From Bacteroidetes bacterium MedPE-SWsnd-G1 (lineage in GTDB: Bacteria > Bacteroidota > Bacteroidia > Flavobacteriales > Flavobacteriaceae): a DNA stretch of 64,000 nucleotides. Positions 9,459 to 18,714 of the stretch are shown one piece after another. The position numbers and the translations under genes were made by a program. The DNA lies in assembly GCA_001874265.1 (NCBI GenBank), contig MPDD01000001.1:1-64000 (forward strand). The letters run 5' to 3'. How positions within the stretch are numbered: the first letter of the stretch is position 1; every line of letters starts with the position of its first letter. The notes below the pieces were generated by a model. The model did not search any database. It was given only the letters and a program-made list of their open reading frames with translations, and was not told where the DNA came from.

Positions 9459-10859
9459 ATGAGTAATCCATTTCAAGAATTATTTGATGCACAAAAGGCA
9501 AATCAATACCATATTGCCAATACCACTGCTAAAGATAGAATCAAAAAATTAAAAGCCTTAAAAAAGGCTATTATGGTTACTTATAAAGAAGATATTTATA
9601 AGGCCTTAGAAGCAGATCTTAACAAACCAAGAGTAGAAACAGATCTTACGGAGTTGTTTCCGGTTATTAGCGAGATAAAGTTTGCGATTAAGTACATGAG
9701 AACTTGGGTTTCTAATAATTATGTAAAAACGCCTATGTCTTTATTGGGTGCTTCTTCCTGGATTAAATATGAACCAAAAGGTGTTAGTTTAATTATTGCA
9801 CCTTGGAACTTCCCATTTCATTTGGCATTATGTCCCTTAGTTTCTGCAATTGCTGCTGGTAATACGGTGGTTTTAAAACCTTCAGAAATGAGTCCGAATG
9901 TTACTGATATAATTGAGAAAATAATAAAGGATTTATTTAATGAAAATGAAATAGCATTGGTTCAAGGAGCGGTTCAAGAATCTACTGATTTATTGAAGTT
10001 GCCTTTTAACCATGTGTATTTTACTGGCTCACCACAGGTAGGAAAAATAGTTATGGCCGCAGCAGCCAAACATTTGGCTTCTGTAACGCTAGAGTTAGGG
10101 GGTAAATCACCAACAATTGTTGATAGTAGTGCTAGTCTAAAAACGGCAGCAAAGAAAATTGTTTGGGGTCGTTTTGCCAATGCTGGTCAAACGTGTTTAG
10201 CGCCGGATTATGTGTTAGTTGAACAAAAGGTAGAAAAAGAACTTATCACGGCTTTAAAGAATGCCATAACAGATTTCTTTACCGAGCATCCAATGCAATC
10301 AGAACACTATTGTAAATTGATACATGAGGGTCATTTTGATCGAATGAAAGGAATGTTAGATGATGCAGTTAAAGACGGTGCAACTATTGAAATTGGCGGG
10401 AATAGTGATAAGGATATTCTTAGATTAGAACCTACCGTTTTGTCTAATGTTGCTCTGGATTCTCAAGTAATGCAAGAAGAGATATTTGGTCCACTTTTAC
10501 CAATTGTTACATTCAATACACTAGAAGATGTCGTTGAAATCATTCAATCAAAAGAGAAGCCACTTGGACTTTATATATATAGTTCTAAAAATAAAAACAT
10601 AAAGTACTTATTAAACAATACCAGAGCAGGAAGTACTTGTGTCAATAATAACTTAATTCAGTATTCAAATCACTATTTACCGTTTGGTGGTTCTAACAAT
10701 AGTGGAATAGGGAAGGTACATGGTTTTTATGGTTTTCAAGAATTTTCTAACGCACGTTCAGTAATGAAACAGCATACCTTTGGAGCGATTCAATTATTGT
10801 TTCCTCCTTATAATAATTTTAAGAAACGATTGACAGAATTTACTGTTAAGTGGTTTTAG
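9459..10859 (+). CDS. Aldehyde dehydrogenase family protein
   Basis: IIAPWNFPFHLALCPL, VTLELGGKSPTIV, NAGQTCLAPDYVL motifs; hydrophobic C-terminus like class-3 ALDH. Confidence 0.95.
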   Translation: MSNPFQELFDAQKANQYHIANTTAKDRIKKLKALKKAIMVTYKEDIYKALEADLNKPRVETDLTELFPVISEIKFAIKYMRTWVSNNYVKTPMSLLGASSWIKYEPKGVSLIIAPWNFPFHLALCPLVSAIAAGNTVVLKPSEMSPNVTDIIEKIIKDLFNENEIALVQGAVQESTDLLKLPFNHVYFTGSPQVGKIVMAAAAKHLASVTLELGGKSPTIVDSSASLKTAAKKIVWGRFANAGQTCLAPDYVLVEQKVEKELITALKNAITDFFTEHPMQSEHYCKLIHEGHFDRMKGMLDDAVKDGATIEIGGNSDKDILRLEPTVLSNVALDSQVMQEEIFGPLLPIVTFNTLEDVVEIIQSKEKPLGLYIYSSKNKNIKYLLNNTRAGSTCVNNNLIQYSNHYLPFGGSNNSGIGKVHGFYGFQEFSNARSVMKQHTFGAIQLLFPPYNNFKKRLTEFTVKWF

Positions 10860-11009
10860 GTGTTCTTCGATTTAACATTCCCCTAACACTCTAATTATGT
10901 TAAATTATAAGAAAATCTTATATTTGTGTATTAAAGTGTTGTTGAATTACAGATAATTATAATAATTCACCTACATTTTAAGTTAAGATACAAACAATAT
11001 TTTCTATTT

Positions 11010-11306
11010 ATGGCAAAGTTTGGCGAGTTAATAAGTTCTGAAATCCCTGTGTTAATAGACTTTTATGCAGAGTTAGAAGAAGCGACAACTGAATTGCATT
11101 CTGTGTTACGAGATGTGGCTGCGGCTTTAGGTGACAAGGCAAAGGTGATTAAGATTGATGTTGATAAAAATGAAACCTTAGCAAACGCATTAAGAATCAA
11201 AGGGAATCCAACTTTTATTATCTATAAAGAAGGGGAAATGAAATGGCGTCAAACGGGAGAACAAGATGCTAATTCGTTAATAAGTTTAGTAGAGCAATAC
11301 GTTTAG
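11010..11306 (+). CDS. Thioredoxin-fold protein lacking the CxxC motif
   Basis: LIDFYAELEEATTELHSVLRDVAAALGDKAKVIKIDVDKNETLANALRIKGNPTFIIYKEGE is thioredoxin-like, but no cysteine is present in the 98 aa. Confidence 0.85.
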   Translation: MAKFGELISSEIPVLIDFYAELEEATTELHSVLRDVAAALGDKAKVIKIDVDKNETLANALRIKGNPTFIIYKEGEMKWRQTGEQDANSLISLVEQYV

Positions 11307-11923
11307 TTTATTGCTTTAAAACTATATCCTTTTTTAGTAAACGCTTCTAAGACTTTAGGGAGTGTAAATTTCAAGTTTTTTGCTGCTTTTAAACTGTCAT
11401 GAAAAATAATGACACTACCGTTTTGTGTGTTCTTTAGAACATTTTCCAAACACTTTTCTTTAGAGATTGATTGATCAAAATCGGCACTTAAAACATCCCA
11501 CATAATAATTTTATAGCCAAGTGTTCTCAGTTTTTTAGCCTGACTCAATTTTAGTTTTCCATAAGGAGGTCTAAAGAGTTTTGAATCAATCTCCAAGGCC
11601 GCTTTCTCCGAATTATTCAAATATTCCTCAGTTTGCTCATTCCAGCCATTTAAATGATTGTGCGTATGGTTGCCAATAGAATGTCCTTGCTCAATAATTT
11701 TTTGAAAGATGTCAGGATGTTTTTTTACATTTTTTCCGATGCAAAAGAATGTGGCTTTGGTATTGAACTTAGCAAGTTCTGCTAGGGTCCATTCGGTTAT
11801 TTCTGGCGTTGGTCCATCGTCAAAAGTTAGGTAAATCTCTTTTTTAGAAGTAGAAAAACTCCAAACCCAATTCTTAAATAAACGTTGAATCCAGTTCGGA
11901 GTTTTTACAAAATACGCCTTCAT
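11303..11923 (-). CDS. Polysaccharide deacetylase family protein (NodB homology)
   Basis: YLTFDDGPTPEITEWTL, GNHTHNH, FRPPYGKL, IIFHDSLKA. Confidence 0.93.
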   Translation of the reverse strand: MKAYFVKTPNWIQRLFKNWVWSFSTSKKEIYLTFDDGPTPEITEWTLAELAKFNTKATFFCIGKNVKKHPDIFQKIIEQGHSIGNHTHNHLNGWNEQTEEYLNNSEKAALEIDSKLFRPPYGKLKLSQAKKLRTLGYKIIMWDVLSADFDQSISKEKCLENVLKNTQNGSVIIFHDSLKAAKNLKFTLPKVLEAFTKKGYSFKAIN

Positions 11924-11924
11924 A

Positions 11925-14900
11925 TTATTCTAGTAAATCACTGAATAATTCAATATGTTCAACATACCTGTCTCGTGCAAGTTTAGCTTGTTCTTCTGTA
12001 TCGTAATTATTAACAGTTCTTACAAGTTGATCATACATCATTAAATTATTTTCAATCTCATCAAAAACGGCTTCTAAATAAGTATCGTCAAATCGGCTAT
12101 AATACACTAAGTTCTGTTCGAATTTAACGGCTAACTCTTCAATTAATATTCTTGCTTTTTCAGGCTTGTTAATTCTGTAATATGCTTCTGGGTAGCCTAA
12201 TAGCATACCGTAATGTAAAAAGCCTTCTACCGGCATTTTATCTAAAGAAAGATCAATTATTTCTTCGGCTCTAATAGAGTCTCCTTCTAGAATTAATTGG
12301 TCAACTAAACGCAACATGTTATTTCGCATTGAAACTGCGTTTTTTCGTGTTTCTGTATCTAAATAAATTTTGCCATCGTTAATGTTTTTCCAATCTATAT
12401 TGGTAAAGTAATTGTAGTTTATTTCTGCGTCTAAACGTCCCATATCAAATAAACTCTTATCTCCTTTTGGCGTGTAAATAGGAACAAACTTAAAGACCAG
12501 TCCATCAGATTGTAAATAATCTTTTAGCCAGATATATTCTTCATCTGCTGACGCTCCACCAGTAAAGTAAATTGGGTGTTTCCAATTATTATTGGCTAAA
12601 ATATCCAACATTAATATTCTATTCTTGGTTAATCCGTCTTGATCAATTTCAATATCTATATATGGAACGATTAAATCGGCGTCTTGCGGTTTAACCAATC
12701 CGCTTGCTAAAACAGCATCCTTGTCAACTGGAATTCTAATCTTATTTGTAGGATATGTTTTTTCTTTTTTATCATTTATGGTTTCTACATATGTAACATC
12801 ATTTTTACTTTGTATCCAACGCATTAAATAATCGATTTCTATGATACTATCTTTAAATTGAGGCAGCGGGTAGTGGTACGCTAAATCCATGGTTCCATAT
12901 TTATACTCATCATGTGTTAATTGAGAAGGAATTGGAGGCGCTTCATACGTTGCGCGTTTCATTTGATCGATATACCAATCTGTAGCAAATAGACTTGTGT
13001 TTACCAATTTAATGTCAGTTCTATAATTTTCCACTTCTTGCATATACCAAAGAGGGAAAGTGTCATTATCTCCAATGGTAAACATGATTGCATTTTCTGC
13101 ACAAGAATCTAAATAAGCTTTTGCATTTAAATGCGAGGTATATCTATTTGACCTGTCATGATCGTCCCAATTTTGCTGCGCCATTAAAACAGGAACTGCT
13201 AATAAGGTAATTCCGGAAATTGCAAATGCGGCAATTTTTTTAGGAGCAAACTGCGATGCAATTTGATACAATGCCAACACGCCAAACCCAATCCAAACGG
13301 CGAATACATAAAACGAACCTACAACGGCATAATCACGTTCTCTTGGTTCAAACGGTTTTGGATTAGTATAGAAAATAATTGCCAATCCGGTGAATACAAA
13401 GAATAATAATAGGGTGTAAAAATTCTCTTTGTCATTTCTTAAATGGAATAATACTCCGATTAAACCTAATATTAATGGAAGGAAAAAATAGGTATTTCTT
13501 CCCTTGTTGTTTTTAATATCATCCGGAAGGTCGGTTTGTGGTCCAAGACGCATGCTGTCAATAAAATTAATACCACTTATCCAGTTTCCATTATGAATAT
13601 CTAGGTTTCCTTGAATGTCGTTTTGTCGTCCAACAAAATTCCACATAAAATAGCGACCGTACATATAGCCAAATTGAAAATCGACCATAAATCGAATGTT
13701 TTCAATCATTGTGGGCTTTCGTTTGCTACTCTGCGGAATGCCCGCTATGGCTTTATAGTTTTGGATTACATTTGGAGAGGGGTCTACCATCCTTGGAATT
13801 AGTCCCTTGTGTTTGTCAGAATAATCAGGTAAAACATTGGTGTAATCATTAACAATTACATATTTCCCTGTTTCAAAATTCTTCTCGTATTTAGGTTTAT
13901 CGTCTCTAAAAAGAGGATTTCCTTGAGGGTCTGTTTTTTGTTCTCTTTTGTAGTAAAGTGAATAATATTTATCGTAGAAGACACTTGCATCTCCGTATTG
14001 CTCACGATTGTAATAGGCTAATAATTCACGTGCACTCGAAGGATTGTTTTCGTTTATCGTTGTATTTGCATTGGCTCTTATTGGTAACATTAACCAAGAT
14101 GAAAATCCGATCATTACAAAGAGTACTGATAGTAATAGTGTATTAGCGCCTACTTTATTTTTCTTTCTGGTATAATTCAATCCAAAATAGAATCCAGCGA
14201 CCAGTAAAATCATGGCTATAATACTTCCTGTATTAAAAGGAAGTCCAATAGTGTTGATGAAGAATAGTTCTAAAGCACTAAAGTATTTTAAAGTAAACGG
14301 GAACAAAAATTTAAAAATGAAAAGTAATACGGCAATAGAAGCAATGTTCCCTATGATAAATTTCTTACTATCATAGTTCTTATAGTTTTTGAAGAAATAA
14401 AGCAATACCAATGAAGGAATGACCAACAATGAAAGTATGTGTACTCCAAAAGAGAGTCCTACAACAAAACTGATAATTAGAAGCCATTTGTGTCCTTTTG
14501 GTTTGTGCATTTCAGCTTCCCATCGTATTCCTAGCCAAAATAACAATGCCATTAAAAATGATGACATCGCATATACTTCACCTTCAACAGCACTAAACCA
14601 AAAACTATCTGAGAAACAATATGCCAAGGATCCTACCAAGCCACTACCCAATATAGCATAAATGTTTCCACCGCTAATTTCTTCCGTTTTGACAACCACT
14701 TTTTTAGCTAAAGCAGTAATCGTCCAGAATAAAAACAGAATGGTAAAAGCACTAGATAAGGCCGACATAAAGTTGACCATTGCTGCAATTTGAGTAACAT
14801 CTGATGTAAACATAGCAAAAAATGCGCCCAAAATTTGAAATAGAGGAGCCCCAGGAGGGTGCCCAATTTCTAATTTAACGGCGGTAGAAATATACTCGCC

Positions 14901-15014
14901 ACAATCCCAATAACTAACGGTTGGTTCTAGAGTTAACGTGTAAGTTAATAATGCAATTGCAAATACTGACCATCCTAGAATGGTGTTTAGTTTGGAATAG
15001 TTCAATGATGACAT
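11925..15014 (-). CDS. DUF2723 family membrane protein (GT-C-like)
   Basis: LEPTVSYWDCGEYISTAVKLEIGHPPGAPLFQ signature; many TM helices; likely start MSSLNYSKLN at 15014. Confidence 0.9.
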   Translation of the reverse strand: MSSLNYSKLNTILGWSVFAIALLTYTLTLEPTVSYWDCGEYISTAVKLEIGHPPGAPLFQILGAFFAMFTSDVTQIAAMVNFMSALSSAFTILFLFWTITALAKKVVVKTEEISGGNIYAILGSGLVGSLAYCFSDSFWFSAVEGEVYAMSSFLMALLFWLGIRWEAEMHKPKGHKWLLIISFVVGLSFGVHILSLLVIPSLVLLYFFKNYKNYDSKKFIIGNIASIAVLLFIFKFLFPFTLKYFSALELFFINTIGLPFNTGSIIAMILLVAGFYFGLNYTRKKNKVGANTLLLSVLFVMIGFSSWLMLPIRANANTTINENNPSSARELLAYYNREQYGDASVFYDKYYSLYYKREQKTDPQGNPLFRDDKPKYEKNFETGKYVIVNDYTNVLPDYSDKHKGLIPRMVDPSPNVIQNYKAIAGIPQSSKRKPTMIENIRFMVDFQFGYMYGRYFMWNFVGRQNDIQGNLDIHNGNWISGINFIDSMRLGPQTDLPDDIKNNKGRNTYFFLPLILGLIGVLFHLRNDKENFYTLLLFFVFTGLAIIFYTNPKPFEPRERDYAVVGSFYVFAVWIGFGVLALYQIASQFAPKKIAAFAISGITLLAVPVLMAQQNWDDHDRSNRYTSHLNAKAYLDSCAENAIMFTIGDNDTFPLWYMQEVENYRTDIKLVNTSLFATDWYIDQMKRATYEAPPIPSQLTHDEYKYGTMDLAYHYPLPQFKDSIIEIDYLMRWIQSKNDVTYVETINDKKEKTYPTNKIRIPVDKDAVLASGLVKPQDADLIVPYIDIEIDQDGLTKNRILMLDILANNNWKHPIYFTGGASADEEYIWLKDYLQSDGLVFKFVPIYTPKGDKSLFDMGRLDAEINYNYFTNIDWKNINDGKIYLDTETRKNAVSMRNNMLRLVDQLILEGDSIRAEEIIDLSLDKMPVEGFLHYGMLLGYPEAYYRINKPEKARILIEELAVKFEQNLVYYSRFDDTYLEAVFDEIENNLMMYDQLVRTVNNYDTEEQAKLARDRYVEHIELFSDLLE

Positions 15015-15137
15015 AGATTCATTTTTATCAAGGGCGAATTTACTAAAAATAAGTGATGCAATAAAACGGAGTTTTAGGTGCAAAAAGTATTAACAAGATG
15101 TTAAATTTAAATTACGATTTAAAAAATTTAAAAAATG

Positions 15138-15168
15138 TTTGCAAAATTAAAAGAATACAGTAAATTTG
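15138..15168 (+). promoter_or_regulatory. Bacteroidetes-type sigma-ABfr promoter of tRNA-Gln
   Basis: TTTG - 19 nt - TAAATTTG, matching the TTTG(-33)/TAnnTTTG(-7) consensus, just upstream of the tRNA. Confidence 0.7.
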
Positions 15169-15178
15169 CACCCGCAAT

Positions 15179-15250
15179 TGTCCCATGGTGTAATTGGTAA
15201 CACACCGGTTTTTGGTACCGACATTCAAGGTTCGAGTCCTTGTGGGACAA
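15179..15250 (+). tRNA. tRNA-Gln (anticodon TTG)
   Basis: Acceptor TGTCCCA/TGGGACA, anticodon loop TTTTGGT, T-arm GGTTCGAGTCC. Confidence 0.93.
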
Positions 15251-15259
15251 CAAGCATTT

Positions 15260-15286
15260 AAAGCCACTCATTTGAGTGGCTTTTTT
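15260..15286 (+). terminator. Intrinsic terminator after tRNA-Gln
   Basis: AAGCCACTCA-TT-TGAGTGGCTTTTTT. Confidence 0.85.
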
Positions 15287-15352
15287 AGTGCGTTTAAATG
15301 TAAGTTTTTTTATAGTGATTATGAGTTATTTACACTGTAAAAAAGAATCATT

Positions 15353-16183
15353 TCAAGTCAAATTGTAAAATTTAATGGCGTTGGCTCCCATAAAATTTTC
15401 TTGTTCATTACTATTCAATTGAGCGATGAAATTGGTGGCTAACGATTTTACTTTTTCATAGTTGCCAGCCACCAAGCAAACTGGCCAATCAGAACCGAAC
15501 ATAATTCTGTCGGGTCCAAAAGCAGTTAATGCTAAATCCATATAAGGTTTTATTTGTGCTGGGGTCCATAATTTATAGTCGGCCTCGGTAATCATTCCCG
15601 AAATTTTGCAATAAACATTTTCGTGGTTTCCAATTTCTTTCATTAAAGAAGCCCATTCATTGAATAAACCATCTTTAATATATGGTTTTGCAATATGGTC
15701 TATCACAAATTTTTGATTTGGAAAACGTTTCACAAACTCTAAAGTAGTTTCTAATTGATACGGGAGAATTAAAATATCATAGGTAAAGCCATATTTTTCT
15801 AATTTAGAAATCCCTCGCAAAAAATCAGAACTGAGTAAGAAATTTGGGTCAGTCTCACCTTGTACAATATGTCTAAATCCTTTTATTAGTGAGTTGGCGC
15901 TATACTTATCTAAATCTTTTTCAATATTGGCTGATCTTAAATCTACCCATCCAACAACTCCTTTAATAAAGTTGTTTTCTTCTGCCAATGAAATTAAAAA
16001 GTCAGTTTCTTCAGTAGTTTGATCTGATTGAACTGCAACGCAGCCGTCAATTGTATTCTTATCATACACAATCTTTAAATCAGAAGGCATAAAATCTTTA
16101 CGGATAACTTTCATTTCGTCGTTTATCCAAGCATGGGATTCAATATTGTATTTCCAAAAATGTTGATGAGAATCTATTACCAC
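15353..16183 (-). CDS. Amidohydrolase (TIM-barrel, fuconolactonase-like)
   Basis: MVIDSHQHFWKYN...FVIDHIAKPYI...RIMFGSDWPVC motifs. Confidence 0.9.
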   Translation of the reverse strand: MVIDSHQHFWKYNIESHAWINDEMKVIRKDFMPSDLKIVYDKNTIDGCVAVQSDQTTEETDFLISLAEENNFIKGVVGWVDLRSANIEKDLDKYSANSLIKGFRHIVQGETDPNFLLSSDFLRGISKLEKYGFTYDILILPYQLETTLEFVKRFPNQKFVIDHIAKPYIKDGLFNEWASLMKEIGNHENVYCKISGMITEADYKLWTPAQIKPYMDLALTAFGPDRIMFGSDWPVCLVAGNYEKVKSLATNFIAQLNSNEQENFMGANAIKFYNLT

Positions 16184-16209
16184 AATTGATGAGTTGAGGG
16201 CTTGAATAA

Positions 16210-17133
16210 TTAAAATAAACTCAAAGTTTGAGATGCCTGTGGGGTCTCTTTCTTGCCAATAAATTCAAGTAAAATTGTTTCCGTACTATGTCCGGTAATT
16301 TGTCTTAATAAGCGGCTTTGCATTTTTCCGTAGTTGTTTATGGCAAATGTCCGTCTACATACATGGGCGGTTATCAACCTGTGTTTTTCAAAAACTCCCT
16401 CTGTTCTACGTTTTGATTCAAAATCATATAAGACACCTTCAATCTTTTGATTAATTCCGCATAATTTGCAGATTTTTTTAATTTGTTCGTTGAGCTTGTG
16501 TAGAGGTTTTTTAGTAGGAAATCCATCATATAGAATCAATCTTAAAGATGGTCGAATTGGAATAGCAATTTGCTTGCCTGTTTTTTCTTGTGTTAATTCA
16601 ATTACTTCTATTCCGTTTTTTGAGGTTAGACTTGATTCGTTGATTTTTAATAAATCAACAGATCTTTGACCAATTTCACATCCTAGTAATAGCCATTTCC
16701 TGGCGTTTTCAAGTTCTGAGTCAAAGAGAGGGAATATTTTGATCATTTCTAATTCTTCGCTAGTTAGATAGATGATATGTTGCTTCTTCTCTTTGAGCGC
16801 TTTATATGTTTTTAATTCGGTGTCTATTTTAAAACCTTTCTGTTCTGCATTTAAACAAATCGTTTTTAAATCAGCAATTTTCTTCAATGAATAGCCATTG
16901 GAATATTTTTTTTCCTCTTCTAAATAAGTAGAGAATTTATTCAGAAAATCTAAATTTATGTTTTGAACATATATTGATTTTTGAAGGTGAATTTCATAAC
17001 CTTCTATTATTTTTTTAAATGAGCCGTAGGAGGCTATCCTATTCTTTGATAATTTTTTAGCACCAGTTCTCGAAGAATGAATTATGTTTTGAATTGCGTC
17101 GGTAAGCAAAAAATTTTGAACTTCGTTCGTCAT
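16210..17133 (-). CDS. Tyrosine recombinase/integrase family protein with Phe at the nucleophile position
   Basis: SAM-like core-binding N-terminus; GQRSVDLL (Arg I), HVCRRTFA (His/Arg II), ITGHST; the expected Tyr at H+9 is Phe (HSTETILLEF, codon TTT). Confidence 0.85.
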   Translation of the reverse strand: MTNEVQNFLLTDAIQNIIHSSRTGAKKLSKNRIASYGSFKKIIEGYEIHLQKSIYVQNINLDFLNKFSTYLEEEKKYSNGYSLKKIADLKTICLNAEQKGFKIDTELKTYKALKEKKQHIIYLTSEELEMIKIFPLFDSELENARKWLLLGCEIGQRSVDLLKINESSLTSKNGIEVIELTQEKTGKQIAIPIRPSLRLILYDGFPTKKPLHKLNEQIKKICKLCGINQKIEGVLYDFESKRRTEGVFEKHRLITAHVCRRTFAINNYGKMQSRLLRQITGHSTETILLEFIGKKETPQASQTLSLF

Positions 17134-17165
17134 CTATGTATCAGAAATAAAAAATGTATTAAAAA

Positions 17166-17999
17166 TTATTTCAATTTAAATGTAATAACTGGTAAAACAG
17201 AATGATTAGAAATATCTTTAGAAACACTACCGCTAAAGAAACTCATTAAACCTCTCCGTCCATGCGTATTTAGTGCAATAACATCTGCTTCAATATATTC
17301 GGAAAAATTTAAAATACCCATTTCTACAGTTACATCGTTGTGTATATTTATAGTGTGATTTTCTATATTAGAACTGTCTATATACTCCTTTATTTTTAAT
17401 TGAGATTTGATTGTAGGTTCAAAACTCTGAGCCGTATTTACTTTTAACAAATGAATTTTAGCATTGAATATTTTTGCAAATGAAACCACATTTTGAAAAG
17501 TTTGTAATCCATCTTTATCAAAATTAGAAGCAAAAACCATGTTGTCAATTTTGAAATCATCAATTTCATTTTTAACAACCAAAACTGGAACGTCAGAATG
17601 ACGCACTACCTTTTCTGTATTGGAGCCCACGAACATTTCTTCAAATCCGGATGCGCCTTGAGAGCCCATAACAATTAAATCTGCATTTTGTTTTTGACTT
17701 TCCTTAATAATACCATCAAATGTTTCATGAAAAAAAACAGACTTTACCACTTTTACATTTCTAAGGAAATAGCGCTTCGTTAGTTTTTCAAATTTCTCCT
17801 GCGCACGTTTCATATATAAAAGCGTAGAAGGAGAGTTGTTTTCGGTGCCAAAATTAGAAGGATCAATAACTTCAGTTGGCAATTCTAGCATATGCAATAA
17901 ATGCAGTTCACTTTTTGTTTCTTCTGCAATTTTTGCTGCTACTTTGGCTGCATATTCGGCCTGACTGGAAAAATCTATTGGGACTAAAATTTTTTTCAT
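17166..17999 (-). CDS. Universal stress protein (tandem UspA domains)
   Basis: KKILVPIDFSSQAEYAA...DLIVMGSQGASGFEEMFVGSNTEKVVRHSDVPVLVV and a second Usp-like half. Confidence 0.93.
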   Translation of the reverse strand: MKKILVPIDFSSQAEYAAKVAAKIAEETKSELHLLHMLELPTEVIDPSNFGTENNSPSTLLYMKRAQEKFEKLTKRYFLRNVKVVKSVFFHETFDGIIKESQKQNADLIVMGSQGASGFEEMFVGSNTEKVVRHSDVPVLVVKNEIDDFKIDNMVFASNFDKDGLQTFQNVVSFAKIFNAKIHLLKVNTAQSFEPTIKSQLKIKEYIDSSNIENHTINIHNDVTVEMGILNFSEYIEADVIALNTHGRRGLMSFFSGSVSKDISNHSVLPVITFKLK

Positions 18000-18087
18000 G
18001 ATCTACATTTTTTATAGTGGGTGTTTTGTAAAGTTACAAAAAAAGAAATACAAGTTTAAATGATTTTTATCATTAAAAAAATAGTTG

Positions 18088-18095
18088 TATATTTG
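18088..18095 (+). promoter_or_regulatory. Putative -7 element for the rimP-nusA-infB operon
   Basis: TATATTTG matches the Bacteroidetes TAnnTTTG consensus; the -33 element is not obvious. Confidence 0.45.
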
Positions 18096-18126
18096 CACTC
18101 GAAAATAAAGTATTATTTGGAAAGTG

Positions 18127-18152
18127 GAGGGGACGTGAAGTCCCCTCTTTTT
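18127..18152 (+). terminator. Intrinsic terminator-like hairpin in the rimP leader
   Basis: GAGGGGAC-GTGAA-GTCCCCTC followed by TTTTT. Confidence 0.75.
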
Positions 18153-18242
18153 ATACAAAAGAATAAAAAAACGGTTGTAATTTTTTTAAAAATTACTTCA
18201 TAAAAAGAAAGTTTGTTTCATAGTAAAAGTGAAATTAAATAA

Positions 18243-18710
18243 ATGAATCAAGAGGTTGTAAAGCAGTTGTTGCAGGAAGCAATGGAAGAGAATGAAAGTT
18301 TATTCTTGATTGAATTATCTTTTTTAGCAAATAATAAGATTTTTATAGAACTAGATGGTGATGCTGGAATTAACTTGAATGAGTGTATCAGAATTAGCCG
18401 CCATATAGAGCATAATTTGGATAGAGAAGATGAAGATTTTTCTCTTGAAGTGACTTCGGTAGACATTTCTAAGCCGTTAAAAGTTCCAAGACAATATCAA
18501 AAGAATATTGGAAGGATTTTAAGTGTTAAAACTGTTGAAGGAGAAAAAATAGAAGGAACTGTAGTGAGTGCAGATTTAAACAATGTAAGTTTAGAATGGA
18601 AAGTTAGAGAGCCAAAACCAATTGGAAAAGGAAAAGTTACTGTAACAAAACAAGCAGTAATTGATTACAATAGTATAAAGGAAGCAAAAGTGAAGATTAT
18701 TTTTAATTAA
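18243..18710 (+). CDS. rimP: Ribosome maturation factor RimP
   Basis: Conserved position upstream of nusA and RimP-like sequence (INLNECIRISRHIEHNLD...EVTSVDISKPL). Confidence 0.92.
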   Translation: MNQEVVKQLLQEAMEENESLFLIELSFLANNKIFIELDGDAGINLNECIRISRHIEHNLDREDEDFSLEVTSVDISKPLKVPRQYQKNIGRILSVKTVEGEKIEGTVVSADLNNVSLEWKVREPKPIGKGKVTVTKQAVIDYNSIKEAKVKIIFN

Positions 18711-18714
18711 AGAA

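Noticed and set aside
15179-17999. Prophage or integrative element at tRNA-Gln
   Set aside because: No structural, replication or transfer genes and no second att repeat visible; only a lone recombinase-family gene with a substituted nucleophile. Kept as a low-interest observation only.
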